NCBI RefSeq assembly: GCF_964186625.1
Contig: NZ_OZ075108.1
Coordinates: 1,922,001 to 1,986,000, forward strand
Direction: 5' to 3'
DNA from: Asticcacaulis sp. MM231
Lineage (GTDB): Bacteria; Pseudomonadota; Alphaproteobacteria; Caulobacterales; Caulobacteraceae
DNA: 64,000 nucleotides
Part shown: piece after piece, positions 1 to 9,024 of the stretch
How positions within the stretch are numbered: position 1 is the stretch's first letter
Layout: each line of letters starts with the position of its first letter
Notes under the pieces: generated by a model
Told to the model about the DNA's origin: nothing
Databases searched by the model: none
Seen by the model: only the letters and a program-made list of their open reading frames with translations
Made by a program: the position numbers and the translations under genes

Positions 1-99
1 TATTTATTATGCGATAAAAGTCTGCCACTCTGCGGACTTGACCTTGAGACTGTGAAAACGTCTGCTGAAGCATAATGATTCCCACAGGCAACGCCGCCG

Positions 100-843
100 A
101 TGAACCGTCTTAGCCAGCAAGGCCTACCCTGGATCAAGGTCCTTCTCTCACAAGCCCTTGTGATTGCGGCGCTTTGGTTTCTTGCTGACAAAATTCCCGT
201 CCACGGATTGTTGCGTCTTGTGTTGCAAGGTTTTGCTGCGGCTGCCATCGGCAGGTTTATGGGCTTGTCGTGGTTTTGGATACCGATCCAGATTCTGCTG
301 CCGCTGGCCGTGGCGCTTAATGCCGCCGTGCCCGCCTGGGCCTATCTGGTCGCTTTTGTTCTCTGCGGTCTTGTCTACTGGAACAGCGCCTCCGAACAGG
401 TGCCCTTCTATATGACCAATCGTAAAACCTGGCAGGCCATCAGCGATCTTACGGGCGAAGCCACCAGCTTTGTCGATCTCGGCAGCGGCATGGGTGGTGT
501 CGTGGCTTTCGTTGCCCGCGCGCATCCCAACCTGAAAGCCTTTGGCTTTGAAACCGCACCGCTCGTCTATCTGGGTTCGAAAATTTACATGCTGTTCGCA
601 GCATCTGCCAACGCCAAGGTGATTTACAAAAGCATATGGCACGCCGATCTTGCTGACTACGACGTCGTCTATTGCTTTTTGTCCCCGGTGCCCATGCCGC
701 GTATGTTCGATAAGGCCAAGGCCGAGATGCGCGCCGGTACGCTATTGATCAGCAACAGTTTTCCTGTGCCGGATTATAAACCCGACCGCATTATATCGGT
801 GGACGATCGCCGGCAGACACAGCTTTACGTCTATGTCATGTGA
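100..843 (+). CDS. Membrane-anchored class I SAM methyltransferase-like protein
   Basis: 247 residues. The first ~95 residues are hydrophobic with about four candidate membrane helices (roughly 14-30, 37-55, 57-75, 80-95). They are followed by a soluble part with a SAM-binding motif I, VDLGSGMGG at residues 125-133, and an acidic residue after the next strand (GFE, 149-151), as in class I methyltransferases. The fold is short and no substrate-specific motif is visible, so the substrate is unknown. It could modify a membrane or lipid-linked molecule at the inner membrane. It sits 69 bases upstream of a sugar symporter gene on the same strand, which may or may not be functionally linked. Confidence 0.75.
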   Translation: MNRLSQQGLPWIKVLLSQALVIAALWFLADKIPVHGLLRLVLQGFAAAAIGRFMGLSWFWIPIQILLPLAVALNAAVPAWAYLVAFVLCGLVYWNSASEQVPFYMTNRKTWQAISDLTGEATSFVDLGSGMGGVVAFVARAHPNLKAFGFETAPLVYLGSKIYMLFAASANAKVIYKSIWHADLADYDVVYCFLSPVPMPRMFDKAKAEMRAGTLLISNSFPVPDYKPDRIISVDDRRQTQLYVYVM

Positions 844-912
844 TGGCCCGTTGGCAAAGGCGCCGTGGTGCCCTATCGTGGCGTGAACAAACTCGCACAA
901 TCGGGGGAAATC

Positions 913-2265
913 GTGGCGTCACAAATCAGCACACAGCCAGCCAGCGATAAGGTCGGCATGGGACGTATGCTCGCCTTCATAGCGCCGTGCGTTCCCTTTG
1001 CCGCCTTGGGTTTGCCGCTGGTCGCCACCCTGCCGGAATACTACGGCACCCAGCTTCAGTTGGGCGCAATGGTCGGCGCTATTTTCTTCATCGTTCGTTG
1101 CTTCGATATCCTGATCGATCCGGTATTGGGACACTGGATGGATCGCACGCGAACCAAGCTTGGCCGCTTCAAGTTATGGATGCTGATCTGTCTGCCCATC
1201 CTTTTCGTCAGCACCGGCTTTATCTTCATGGCGCAAAAAGGCGTCGGACCGATCTATCTCGGGCTTTGGCTGTTTGTGCTTTATGTCGGTTTCTCGATTG
1301 CGGCGCTCAGCCAGGCCAGTTGGGGCACGGTGCTCTCCACCGATTACAATGAGCGTTCGCGCATCTTTGCGTGGTGGCAGGTTGGCAATATTATCGGCAT
1401 TCTGGCGGCGGCGCTTATTCCTGTGATTATTCAAAGTCTTGGTTATAGCTATAATCTCGGCGTTCAGATCATGGGTGCCTTCATTATGCTCAGCCTGCCG
1501 ATCAGCATCGCCATTGCGCTGTGGGTGGTGCCGGAAAAAGTCTCGAACACCTCCACACATGATCTCAAACTCAGCCACTATTTCGATATGTGGAAGCGGA
1601 AGAACGTGCGCTGCATCCTGTGGGCGGATCTCTTCATGGGGTTGGCGCCGGGCGTGATGGCCGCCCTCTTCTTCTATTTCTTTGAAGAGACCAAGGGGCT
1701 GACGCGCATGGAGTGCAATATCGCCATGCTGCTCTATTTCGTGGCGGGCATTGTTGGCGCGCCGATCTGGACGATCGCCTCGAAACGCATGAGCAAGCAT
1801 AAGGTTTTGATCCTTTCCAGCCTGATCTTTGCCGCGCTCTATGCCGCCATGTATTTCGCGCCCAAGGGCAATTTTATTGTCTGCGCCGCCATGACATTTG
1901 CCAATGGTATCCCTTACGCTGCTTCGCTTTTGCTGACCCGTGCCTTGATGGCCGATATCGGCGATGAGGTCATGCTGGAGACCGGCCATGATCACAAGGG
2001 CACGCTGATGGCGATCCTTTCCGCCACCACCAAGGTCGGTTATGCCATTTCCGCCCTGACGATCACGATCCTGGGGCTGCTGCATTTCAACGTCAAGGCG
2101 CCGGCGCAAAGCCCGGCCGATGCTCTGGTGTGGGTGGAAATTTTATTTATCGGCCTGCCAGTGATCTTCCTTATTCTTGGCGCGCTCGCTATGAAGGCCT
2201 ACGATCTGACGCCAGAACGGCACGAACAGATTATGGCGCAACTGAAAGCAAAGGACATCGTGTGA
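913..2265 (+). CDS. GPH-family (glycoside-pentoside-hexuronide:cation) MFS transporter
   Basis: About 450 residues with roughly twelve hydrophobic segments. Early residues contain the DPVLGHWMDRTRTKLGR signature typical of MelB/GPH symporters, which couple sugar uptake to a cation at the inner membrane. A GTG at 865 is also open, but the GTG at 913 follows a strong GGGGGA ribosome-binding site at a good distance, so I start there. The 3' end overlaps mazG in a GTGA junction, so the two are probably co-translated. No sugar-catabolic enzyme is adjacent and the substrate cannot be told from sequence. Confidence 0.88.
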   Translation: MASQISTQPASDKVGMGRMLAFIAPCVPFAALGLPLVATLPEYYGTQLQLGAMVGAIFFIVRCFDILIDPVLGHWMDRTRTKLGRFKLWMLICLPILFVSTGFIFMAQKGVGPIYLGLWLFVLYVGFSIAALSQASWGTVLSTDYNERSRIFAWWQVGNIIGILAAALIPVIIQSLGYSYNLGVQIMGAFIMLSLPISIAIALWVVPEKVSNTSTHDLKLSHYFDMWKRKNVRCILWADLFMGLAPGVMAALFFYFFEETKGLTRMECNIAMLLYFVAGIVGAPIWTIASKRMSKHKVLILSSLIFAALYAAMYFAPKGNFIVCAAMTFANGIPYAASLLLTRALMADIGDEVMLETGHDHKGTLMAILSATTKVGYAISALTITILGLLHFNVKAPAQSPADALVWVEILFIGLPVIFLILGALAMKAYDLTPERHEQIMAQLKAKDIV

Positions 2266-3059
2266 GCAATTCGAAATCCATCGACAGTCTGCTGGACGTC
2301 ATGCGCCGGTTGCGCGATCCGGAAACCGGCTGTCCCTGGGACAAAGAACAAACCTTCGATACCATCGCGCCCTATACGGTCGAAGAATCCTACGAGGTGG
2401 CCGACGCCATCCAGCGCAAGGATATGCGCGATCTGAAGGAAGAACTGGGTGACCTGCTGTTTCAGGTGGTGTTCCACGCGCGTATCGCCGAAGAACAGGG
2501 TCTGTTCGATTTCAACGACGTGGCCGCTGGCATGAGCGAAAAGCTGATCCGTCGCCACCCCCATGTTTTCGGTGATGCCGGTGATCGCACGGCCGATGAG
2601 CAAAATACCGAATGGGAAATCATCAAGGCGCAGGAGCGCAAGGCCAAGGAAAAGCACGGTCTGCTCGATGACGTGCCGGTCGGTTTGCCCGCCCTCACCC
2701 GCGCCGCCAAACTGACCAAGCGCGCGGCGCGTGTCGGCTTCGACTGGCCGAGTGTTCATGAGGTGCTCGATAAGCTCGATGAAGAAACTGAGGAACTGAA
2801 GGTTGAGATCGCGCGCGGCGATGTGCAGAAATCGCATGAGGAACTGGGGGACGTCCTGTTCGTGCTGGCCAATCTGGCGCGCAAGCTCGATGTCGAACCG
2901 GAAAACGCTCTGCGCATGACCAACGCGAAGTTTGTCCGGCGCTTTGAAACGATCGAAGCCGAATTGGCAAAACTTGGCAAGACGCCTGATCAATCCGACC
3001 TAGCGGAAATGGACGCGCTGTGGAATGCCGCCAAGAACGCCGAGCGCGAAACCCAGTGA
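2262..3059 (+). CDS. mazG: Nucleoside triphosphate pyrophosphohydrolase MazG
   Basis: 265 residues from the GTG at 2262, close to the 263 residues of E. coli MazG. Longer upstream starts exist but lie inside the transporter gene. Two MazG repeats are visible: the first with CPWDKEQTF and the metal-binding EE pair in YTVEESYEVADAI, the second with LDEETEELKVE. The family hydrolyses (d)NTPs to NMP and pyrophosphate and cleans up damaged nucleotides in the cytoplasm. The start codon overlaps the stop of the upstream symporter. Confidence 0.95.
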   Translation: MSNSKSIDSLLDVMRRLRDPETGCPWDKEQTFDTIAPYTVEESYEVADAIQRKDMRDLKEELGDLLFQVVFHARIAEEQGLFDFNDVAAGMSEKLIRRHPHVFGDAGDRTADEQNTEWEIIKAQERKAKEKHGLLDDVPVGLPALTRAAKLTKRAARVGFDWPSVHEVLDKLDEETEELKVEIARGDVQKSHEELGDVLFVLANLARKLDVEPENALRMTNAKFVRRFETIEAELAKLGKTPDQSDLAEMDALWNAAKNAERETQ

Positions 3060-3060
3060 T

Positions 3061-3552
3061 GTGCTGAAGATTAAGCCGCTGCCGAAACGTTTGCGCAATA
3101 CGTTGATGAGTACGCTGTTTTGCGCCAGCTTGATCATCGCCTACCATGCCACGACGCAAAATCAGCCCCTGCCCGCGGATGCCCGTATCAGCTATGAGGC
3201 GCCGGGTTCTGTCAGGCTTGATGTCGATGCCGAAGGGCATGTGGTTCTCAGCGACATGACACGGATCTATCGCTACAAGATTTCCAAGTTCGCCGTAAAG
3301 CGCATTCTTCGGGCCTTTCAGCAGGCGCGCTTTTTTGAGCGTCGTATCACAGATTATAGCGGTGATTGCCAACTGACGCTCAATGCCGGGCATCAGAAAA
3401 TGGCGATCCGGCATGATTGTGCCACAACCGCGCCAGAGCTAAGCAAGCCGGTGGAAACGCTGGATATCACCACGCGTTTCCACCGTGTTCTGGCCGGCGA
3501 TAAAAACACCTTGCGCGATTATGACGTTAAGGTCGCGCGGCGCCCTTCCTGA
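3061..3552 (+). CDS. Hypothetical anchored protein, DUF6438-like
   Basis: About 163 residues from the GTG just after the mazG stop; an ATG at 3025 inside mazG would add 12 residues. An N-terminal hydrophobic segment (LMSTLFCASLIIAY) suggests a signal anchor. The rest is periplasmic and follows the pattern of DUF6438 proteins: a glycine-containing strand, YRYKIS, a helix ending in FQQARFFE, then a C-terminal strand pair with two cysteines (GDC and HDC) that could form a disulphide. No catalytic motif is visible. It probably belongs to the mazG transcript. Confidence 0.6.
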   Translation: MLKIKPLPKRLRNTLMSTLFCASLIIAYHATTQNQPLPADARISYEAPGSVRLDVDAEGHVVLSDMTRIYRYKISKFAVKRILRAFQQARFFERRITDYSGDCQLTLNAGHQKMAIRHDCATTAPELSKPVETLDITTRFHRVLAGDKNTLRDYDVKVARRPS

Positions 3553-3571
3553 TATCAGCTTGCTTTCATAT

Positions 3572-3592
3572 TGAAATGAAAATCGCATTTCA
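3572..3592. promoter_or_regulatory. Inverted repeat upstream of the HxlR gene
   Basis: Perfect 7-base arms TGAAATG and CATTTCA separated by 7 bases, in a 197-base AT-rich intergenic stretch. A second pair, GCAAT and ATTGC with a 3-base spacer, lies at 3633-3645. Either could be an operator for the HxlR-type regulator that starts at 3750. No clear -35/-10 pair was identified. Confidence 0.35.
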
Positions 3593-3749
3593 CTTGCTGT
3601 GCACAATTGGAATTTCAAACTGGTTGTGAATAGCAATCTAATTGCAACCAAACTTTTATTTAGCAAGTCATTGAAAGCTGTCTTGCGAATCAAAAGATTA
3701 ACGCGCATCACTTGCGAACTGCCATGCAAGACGTTTCTGGTGCCCGCGT

Positions 3750-4304
3750 ATGAAAAAGCCTGCCAAATCCTTCCCTGCCCGCTCAAAGCTGGTTCAAGGT
3801 TCAAAGCCCGCCAAGGCGAAGCAGAGCGCACTGCCGAAGACGCACCGATCGCTGTGCCCGATCAATCTGGCGCTGGAGGCTATCGGCGATAGCTGGTCGA
3901 TGCTGATCGTGCGGGATCTGATGTTGCGCGGTCATAACAGCTATCAGGGTTTTCTGCGCTCAGAGGAAAAGATCGCCACCAACATTCTGGCCGATCGTCT
4001 GCTCAAGCTGGAACAGAACGGCCTGATCACCAAGACGGCGGACGCCACCGACAAGCGCAAGTTCATCTATGCCCTGACCGAACGCGGTGCCGATCTCGCG
4101 CCCGTGCTGGTCGAACTCACGCTGTACAGTCTGAAATATGAACCACGTGTCGATATGGCCAAGGAGGTCATCATGGACATGCAGAAGAACAAGCAGGTTT
4201 TCGCCACCCGCCTGACGCGACACTTCACGCCTAAGGCCAAGACAAAACCGGCGAGCAAAAAAACCGAAATCGATCCGGTCGATGAAACGCTGAGCCTGTT
4301 TTAG
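3750..4304 (+). CDS. HxlR-family winged-helix transcriptional regulator
   Basis: 184 residues. After a basic, low-complexity 30-residue extension, a winged helix runs from about residue 36 to 125. It begins with the HxlR-type CPINLALEAIGDSWSMLIVR, which includes the conserved cysteine (C36) that acts as a redox or electrophile sensor in several family members. The recognition region is KIATNILADRLLKLEQNGLI. It lies convergent with a DHA2 drug exporter, the stop codons abutting at 4304/4305. A role in drug or quinone response is an inference from family and context. Confidence 0.88.
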   Translation: MKKPAKSFPARSKLVQGSKPAKAKQSALPKTHRSLCPINLALEAIGDSWSMLIVRDLMLRGHNSYQGFLRSEEKIATNILADRLLKLEQNGLITKTADATDKRKFIYALTERGADLAPVLVELTLYSLKYEPRVDMAKEVIMDMQKNKQVFATRLTRHFTPKAKTKPASKKTEIDPVDETLSLF

Positions 4305-5858
4305 CTATTCCATCGCCGCTAGCTGATCGTGTTCTATCTCTTCCGCCGACTTTTTCTTTTTCGGCGCGGCGATCAAAAGCAACAAAGGCATGGAGAGCAG
4401 GCACAGGATCAGCATCAGCCAGAAATTATCGACATAGGCAATCATGCTGGCCTGACGATTGATCTCATTGTTCAGCCCTTCAAGGCCGCTTTGCGTCTGA
4501 GCGTAACTGCTGCTCATCAGCGCCGAATTGGTTTCCGTCATACGTTCGGCAATGCCGGCGTGCGCGGACTGCGTGTTGCCCACCTGAAGCGCCTGCACCA
4601 TGGCGATGCCGATACTGGAGCCGATATTGCGCATCAGGCTATAGATGGCGGTGCCTTCCGGACGCAAGTTCGCCGGCAGGGTGGCGAAGGACGCGGCGCT
4701 CAGCGGCACGAACACCAACCCCATGCCGATGCCCTGAACAATGCCCGGCCAGATGATATCATGTTGTGACAGCACGATTGTATAGGTGCACATCCAGGCC
4801 AGCGAAACCGCCGTCAGGCCGAAACCGGCCGCCAGGATCAGGCGCAAATCGACCTTACCCACCATCCGTCCGACCACAAGCATGGCCAGCATGGTACCCA
4901 GTCCGCTTGGCGCCGTCACCACACCGGCGGCCATGGCCGAATAGTGCATCAGGCCTTGCAGCATGGAGGGCATGAGCGCGCGCGTGGCGAAAAGCACCAT
5001 GCCGACGATGAAGATGAACAACAGGCCGGTCACGAAATTGCGGTTATACAGCAGCCTGTAATCAAGGAAGGTGGCGCCGGCCGGCCGCGTGGCCGTGTGG
5101 ATGATGAAATAGCCCAGGCTGACGAACACGATGATCGCCTCGATCCAGGTTTCCGATGACGAAAACCAGTCGTTCGATTGCCCGCGATCGAGCAGCATCT
5201 GCAACGATCCGATGGCCAGGCTGAGCATGGCGAAACCGAAGACATCGAAGCGAATACTCCGCTTGGCGATGGTGCGCGGTATATATTTCCAGATGCCGAA
5301 AAAGGCCGCTGCGCCGATCGGCACATTGATGAAAAAGCACCAGCGCCAGTCATAGGCATCGGTCAGCCAGCCACCGAGCGTCGGCCCCAGAATCGGCCCC
5401 ACCATGACGCCCATGCCCCAGACCGCCATGGCCGAACCGTGCTTTTCCTTGGGGTTGATGTCGAGCAGGGTCGATTGCGACAAGGGCACGAGCGCCGCGC
5501 CAAACAGGCCCTGTAACAGTCGCGCAACAACGATTTCCGAAAGGTTGCCGGCGATACCGCACAGCATGGAGGCGACCGTGAAACCGGCGATGGAAACAAG
5601 AAAGACGTTCTTCAAGCCGAAGCGATCCGACAGCCAGCCGGTCAAGGGCGTGGCAATGGCGGCAGCCACGATGAAAGACGTCAGCACCCAGGTGATCTGG
5701 TCCGACGAGGCGTTGAGGCTGCCCTGCATATGCGGCAGGGCCACATTGGCGATGGTGCCGTCAATGGCCTGGATAATCGTTGCCAGCATGATCGAAACCG
5801 TGATCATGCCGCGATTGATGGCTAAGCCGCCCACAGGGGCTGTTGCTGTACCACTCAT
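4305..5858 (-). CDS. DHA2-family (EmrB/QacA) multidrug efflux MFS permease
   Basis: 517 residues with about fourteen hydrophobic segments, the DHA2 topology. Residue stretches such as IQAIDGTIANVALPHMQG (motif D1) and GWLSDRFGLKNVFLVSIAGF (motif A) are diagnostic of drug:H+ antiporters. No EmrA-type membrane-fusion partner is next to it, so it may act alone or with a partner elsewhere. Its ATG overlaps the TGA of the upstream MarR gene (ATGA), so the two form a regulator-exporter operon controlled by the inverted repeat at 6297-6318. Confidence 0.92.
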   Translation of the reverse strand: MSGTATAPVGGLAINRGMITVSIMLATIIQAIDGTIANVALPHMQGSLNASSDQITWVLTSFIVAAAIATPLTGWLSDRFGLKNVFLVSIAGFTVASMLCGIAGNLSEIVVARLLQGLFGAALVPLSQSTLLDINPKEKHGSAMAVWGMGVMVGPILGPTLGGWLTDAYDWRWCFFINVPIGAAAFFGIWKYIPRTIAKRSIRFDVFGFAMLSLAIGSLQMLLDRGQSNDWFSSSETWIEAIIVFVSLGYFIIHTATRPAGATFLDYRLLYNRNFVTGLLFIFIVGMVLFATRALMPSMLQGLMHYSAMAAGVVTAPSGLGTMLAMLVVGRMVGKVDLRLILAAGFGLTAVSLAWMCTYTIVLSQHDIIWPGIVQGIGMGLVFVPLSAASFATLPANLRPEGTAIYSLMRNIGSSIGIAMVQALQVGNTQSAHAGIAERMTETNSALMSSSYAQTQSGLEGLNNEINRQASMIAYVDNFWLMLILCLLSMPLLLLIAAPKKKKSAEEIEHDQLAAME

Positions 5859-6292
5859 CAGGTTTTCTCTATAAACGCTTGTATATTTTCAAGGATATCT
5901 GCTGTCATAGCCAGTTTTTCGGGCTCGATATGGCCCAATATATCGCGCCGCATCTCGTCGGCACGAGTGCGCACCTTGCCATAAAGCACCTCGCCTGCAG
6001 GCGTCAGGACTACGTGCTTAACGCGGCGATCGCTTTCCGAGGCGACGCGCAAAACCAGTCCGGCCTTTTCCAGACGATCGATGGTCGAGACCATGGTGGC
6101 GGCTTCTACCTGGACAAGATTGGCCAGTTCGCCTTGCGACAAAGGTCCTTGGGTCTTGGCGATATAGGCGATGCTGAGCCAGCCGGCCTGACTGACACCC
6201 AAGTCTCTCAGGCGGCGATCAAGGGCCAGGCGCCACATACGGGCGGTATTATGCAGGGCGGCGGAAAAGCGATCTTCGACGGACATGTTCAT
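5858..6292 (-). CDS. MarR-family transcriptional regulator
   Basis: 144 residues. The winged helix covers about residues 35-100: LSQGELANLVQVEAATMVSTI is the helix-turn-helix and SESDRRVKHV the wing, with the DRR signature of the family. It lies directly upstream of and overlaps a DHA2 exporter gene. MarR proteins typically repress such exporters until a phenolic or drug ligand binds. Two in-frame ATGs (6292 and 6286) are possible; no good Shine-Dalgarno precedes either. Confidence 0.92.
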   Translation of the reverse strand: MNMSVEDRFSAALHNTARMWRLALDRRLRDLGVSQAGWLSIAYIAKTQGPLSQGELANLVQVEAATMVSTIDRLEKAGLVLRVASESDRRVKHVVLTPAGEVLYGKVRTRADEMRRDILGHIEPEKLAMTADILENIQAFIEKT

Positions 6293-6296
6293 ATCT

Positions 6297-6318
6297 AATA
6301 GTTAGAAGGCTAACTATT
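6297..6318. promoter_or_regulatory. Probable MarR operator
   Basis: A perfect inverted repeat with 9-base arms AATAGTTAG and CTAACTATT around a 4-base spacer. It begins 4 bases upstream of the first possible MarR start codon. This size and position fit an autoregulatory MarR dimer site that would block transcription start of the MarR/exporter operon. Confidence 0.7.
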
Positions 6319-6379
6319 TAGACCTGAGTCAGCGTCATTGCAAGAACCGTCCGCATTTAAAATTGAGATTAAGCAGGTA

Positions 6380-7720
6380 TCAGGACTTGCCGGTCAGCAT
6401 ACGTTCATAGCGGCCATAGGCCTGATCGCTCAATTTAACGCGCAGATGGGTGCGGCCGTCCTCATCCTCATGACGCCCCAGTACGCGGCCATGCTGATAG
6501 AGGAAAGCGACCACATCGCCCTGATGCGGTTCCAGCGTAATATCCATTTCTTCGCCGGCGGCATCGACCAGAAGTGCGATCTGCTGCAGCAGATTGGAGA
6601 CGCCTTCGCCGGTAATCGCCGAGACAAGCAAGGGCTTGTTGCCGGCTCGGTCGGTAATGGCGCGAGAATACAAAATATCTTTGGATTCATCGTCTAACAG
6701 GTCAATCTTATTCCACACTTCGACCATGCGCGAGCGGTCGAGGTCGGGCAAAATATGCGCCATGACCTGCTCGACGTCCGACTTCTGCGCCTCCGTTTCC
6801 GGATTGGAGACATCGCGCACATGCAGGATCAAATCGGCCTGTTCGACCTCTTCGAGTGTTGCACGAAAGGCTGCTACCAGCTCGTGAGGCAGGTCAGAAA
6901 TGAAACCCACCGTATCTGACAGAATCGCTGAGCGGCCGTTCGGCAGCTTGAGCGAACGCAAGGTCGTGTCGAGCGTGGCGAACAGCAGATCCTTGGCGAA
7001 GACCTCGGACTTGGTCAGGTTGTTGAACAGGGTCGACTTGCCGGCATTGGTATAACCGACCAGCGCCACGATAGGATAAGGCACCTTCTTGCGCTGATTC
7101 CGGTGCAGACCGCGCGTGCGCCTCACCTCTTCCAGCTCGGATTTGAGTTGCTTGATCTTGTCCGCGATCATACGACGGTCGAGTTCGATCTGGGTTTCCC
7201 CTGGGCCGCCGGTCGTGCCGGTGGCGCGCTGTCGTTCGAGGTGGGTCCAGGTGCGAACCAGTCGCGAGCGTTCATACTCAAGACGCGCCAGTTCAACCTG
7301 CAGCTTGCCTTCACCCGTACGGGCGCGGCGCCCGAAAATTTCCAGGATCAGGCCGGTGCGATCGACCACCTTAACATCGAGGGCTTTTTCCAGATTGCGT
7401 TGCTGAATAGGCGAAAGCGATCCATTGACGACGCACAACGATGCTTCAGCTTCTTCGCACAGCGCTTTGATTTCATTGACCTTACCTTCGCCGAATAGCG
7501 TGGCCGGATTGAGCTTGCGCACACGCACGGACAGCGTGCGGGTGATCTCAAGGTCCAGAGCCATGGCAAGGCCCACGGCTTCTTCAAGCCGTGAGTTGTC
7601 GTACTTGCGGGCGATAGCCGTATCTCCGCTGTGGCGGGCGGAGACATGGACATCTATGTCGGGGTCAACGACGACAGCGCGCACGATCTCCGGCGCGTTG
7701 TCATGGAAACGATCGGTCAA
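6380..7720 (-). CDS. hflX: Ribosome-associated GTPase HflX
   Basis: 446 residues, the normal length. The N-terminal HflX domain includes NPATLFGEGKVNEI and the glycine-rich RQRATGTTGGPGETQIELD linker. The GTPase domain has G1 GYTNAGKST (about 220-228), G3 DTVGF and G4 NKID (about 337). HflX binds and splits stalled or hibernating 70S ribosomes. The start is a TTG with a distant AAGG; no better start is seen. It follows hfq by 21 bases on the same strand, as in many proteobacteria, so the pair is likely co-transcribed. Confidence 0.95.
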   Translation of the reverse strand: MTDRFHDNAPEIVRAVVVDPDIDVHVSARHSGDTAIARKYDNSRLEEAVGLAMALDLEITRTLSVRVRKLNPATLFGEGKVNEIKALCEEAEASLCVVNGSLSPIQQRNLEKALDVKVVDRTGLILEIFGRRARTGEGKLQVELARLEYERSRLVRTWTHLERQRATGTTGGPGETQIELDRRMIADKIKQLKSELEEVRRTRGLHRNQRKKVPYPIVALVGYTNAGKSTLFNNLTKSEVFAKDLLFATLDTTLRSLKLPNGRSAILSDTVGFISDLPHELVAAFRATLEEVEQADLILHVRDVSNPETEAQKSDVEQVMAHILPDLDRSRMVEVWNKIDLLDDESKDILYSRAITDRAGNKPLLVSAITGEGVSNLLQQIALLVDAAGEEMDITLEPHQGDVVAFLYQHGRVLGRHEDEDGRTHLRVKLSDQAYGRYERMLTGKS

Positions 7721-7741
7721 ACTAAACAGCCTTGAAGGGAT

Positions 7742-7990
7742 TTAGTCGTCAAGATCTTCTTCTTGCTCGTAAAGCTGGACGGGTGCGGCCGGCATGATGG
7801 TCGAAATCGCGTGCTTGTAAACCAGTTGCGATTGACCGTCGCGGCGCAGAAGGACACAGAAGTTGTCAAACCAGCTCACGATGCCCTGAAGCTTGACGCC
7901 ATTGATCAGGAAGATGGTGAGGGGAGTTTTTGTTTTGCGCACACTGTTGAGGAACGTGTCTTGCAGGTTTTGTTTCTTATCGTGGGACAT
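7742..7990 (-). CDS. hfq: RNA chaperone Hfq
   Basis: 82 residues from the ATG at 7990 (GAAGGG upstream); the longer open frame to 8044 adds a non-conserved extension. The Sm core is clear: [40 protein letters not shown] (Sm1) and [14 protein letters not shown] (Sm2 with the YKHA motif). Hfq hexamers pair small RNAs with mRNAs. The short acidic tail EEDLDD is usual for alphaproteobacteria. It is the gene just upstream of hflX. Confidence 0.97.
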   Translation of the reverse strand: MSHDKKQNLQDTFLNSVRKTKTPLTIFLINGVKLQGIVSWFDNFCVLLRRDGQSQLVYKHAISTIMPAAPVQLYEQEEDLDD

Positions 7991-8103
7991 TGTCGGCCCT
8001 TCTCGTTTAAAATTTGAGGGGCACAATACCCCCCACACAGACAATAAGCCTCATATTTGGCAAAGAATCTCTTTGAATTCAACTGCGCTTAAGTAAATTT
8101 ATT

Positions 8104-8967
8104 TTACACACCCGCGGTGCGCCCCGCATGATCGATATAGGCTTCCCTTAGCGCACAAGCGATTGGTCCCGGTTTGCCGTCGCCGATAACGTGATCGTCG
8201 ATGGCGACAATCGGCATGACCAGGCTGGTGGCGGCGGTGATGAAAACCTCAGCGGACGCCTTGGCCTCTTCCAGCGTAAAGCTTTCCTCGTGTAGTTCGA
8301 GCCCGCTTTCACGGATCAGCGGCAGCACGTTCAGGCGCGTGACACCCGCTAATATGTTGGCGTTCAGGCTGCGCGTGCGGATAAGGCCTTCGGCCGAGAC
8401 GATATAGACATTGGTCGAGCCGCCCTCGGTCACAAAGCCGTCCTGGTCTACGAAAATCACTTCGCCGGCGCCCTGCTCTTTCGCCTTTTGCTTGGCCAGA
8501 ACATTAGGCAGCAGACCAACCGTCTTGATATCACAACGACCCCAGCGGATATCCGGCGCGCTGATGGCTTTGATGCCGACGGCCGCCTTCTTCTCAGCCG
8601 CATCACGATCGACGGGCTTGGCGGTGATGACGACCGAAGCGCGGGCATTGGCCGGAAAAACGTGGTCACGCGGCGCCACACCACGGCTGATCTGGAGGTA
8701 GATCATGCCTTCGCGGATGCGATTTCGTCTGATCACCTCGTTCAGCACCACCAGCAAAGAACGGCTCGGCATCGGCATGGTGATCTGCAATTCACGCAAG
8801 GAACGCTCAAGGCGGTTCATGTGGCCGTCAAGATCGGCCAGCCGGCCATCAAACACCGACCACACCTCATAGACCGCGTCGGCGAACTGGTAGCCACGAT
8901 CCTCGATGGAGACGGCGGCTTCGCTGGCGCGTTCGTAGACGCCGTTAACATAGGCTATTCTGGGCAT
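8104..8967 (-). CDS. dat: D-amino-acid aminotransferase (PLP fold type IV)
   Basis: 287 residues. It starts with YVNGVYERASEAAVSIEDRG, typical of D-alanine transaminases, and has the PLP-binding lysine in the DIKTVGLLPNVLAK segment, the EGGSTNV phosphate-binding turn and the LAGVTR loop. The enzyme interconverts D-amino acids and 2-oxo acids, supplying D-Glu/D-Ala. Branched-chain aminotransferase or aminodeoxychorismate lyase share the fold, but the spacing of these motifs favours Dat. It lies between ntrX and hfq on the same strand. Confidence 0.88.
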   Translation of the reverse strand: MPRIAYVNGVYERASEAAVSIEDRGYQFADAVYEVWSVFDGRLADLDGHMNRLERSLRELQITMPMPSRSLLVVLNEVIRRNRIREGMIYLQISRGVAPRDHVFPANARASVVITAKPVDRDAAEKKAAVGIKAISAPDIRWGRCDIKTVGLLPNVLAKQKAKEQGAGEVIFVDQDGFVTEGGSTNVYIVSAEGLIRTRSLNANILAGVTRLNVLPLIRESGLELHEESFTLEEAKASAEVFITAATSLVMPIVAIDDHVIGDGKPGPIACALREAYIDHAGRTAGV

Positions 8968-9024
8968 GATTCACTCTTGGCTGACAGATGCGCCTGAATA
9001 GCTTCTAAAACCGGCTTGCGCAAA

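Noticed and set aside
1174..2109. 311-codon open frame antisense to the GPH transporter
   Set aside because: The plus-strand transporter has clear family motifs; the antisense translation is low-complexity with many His and Arg.
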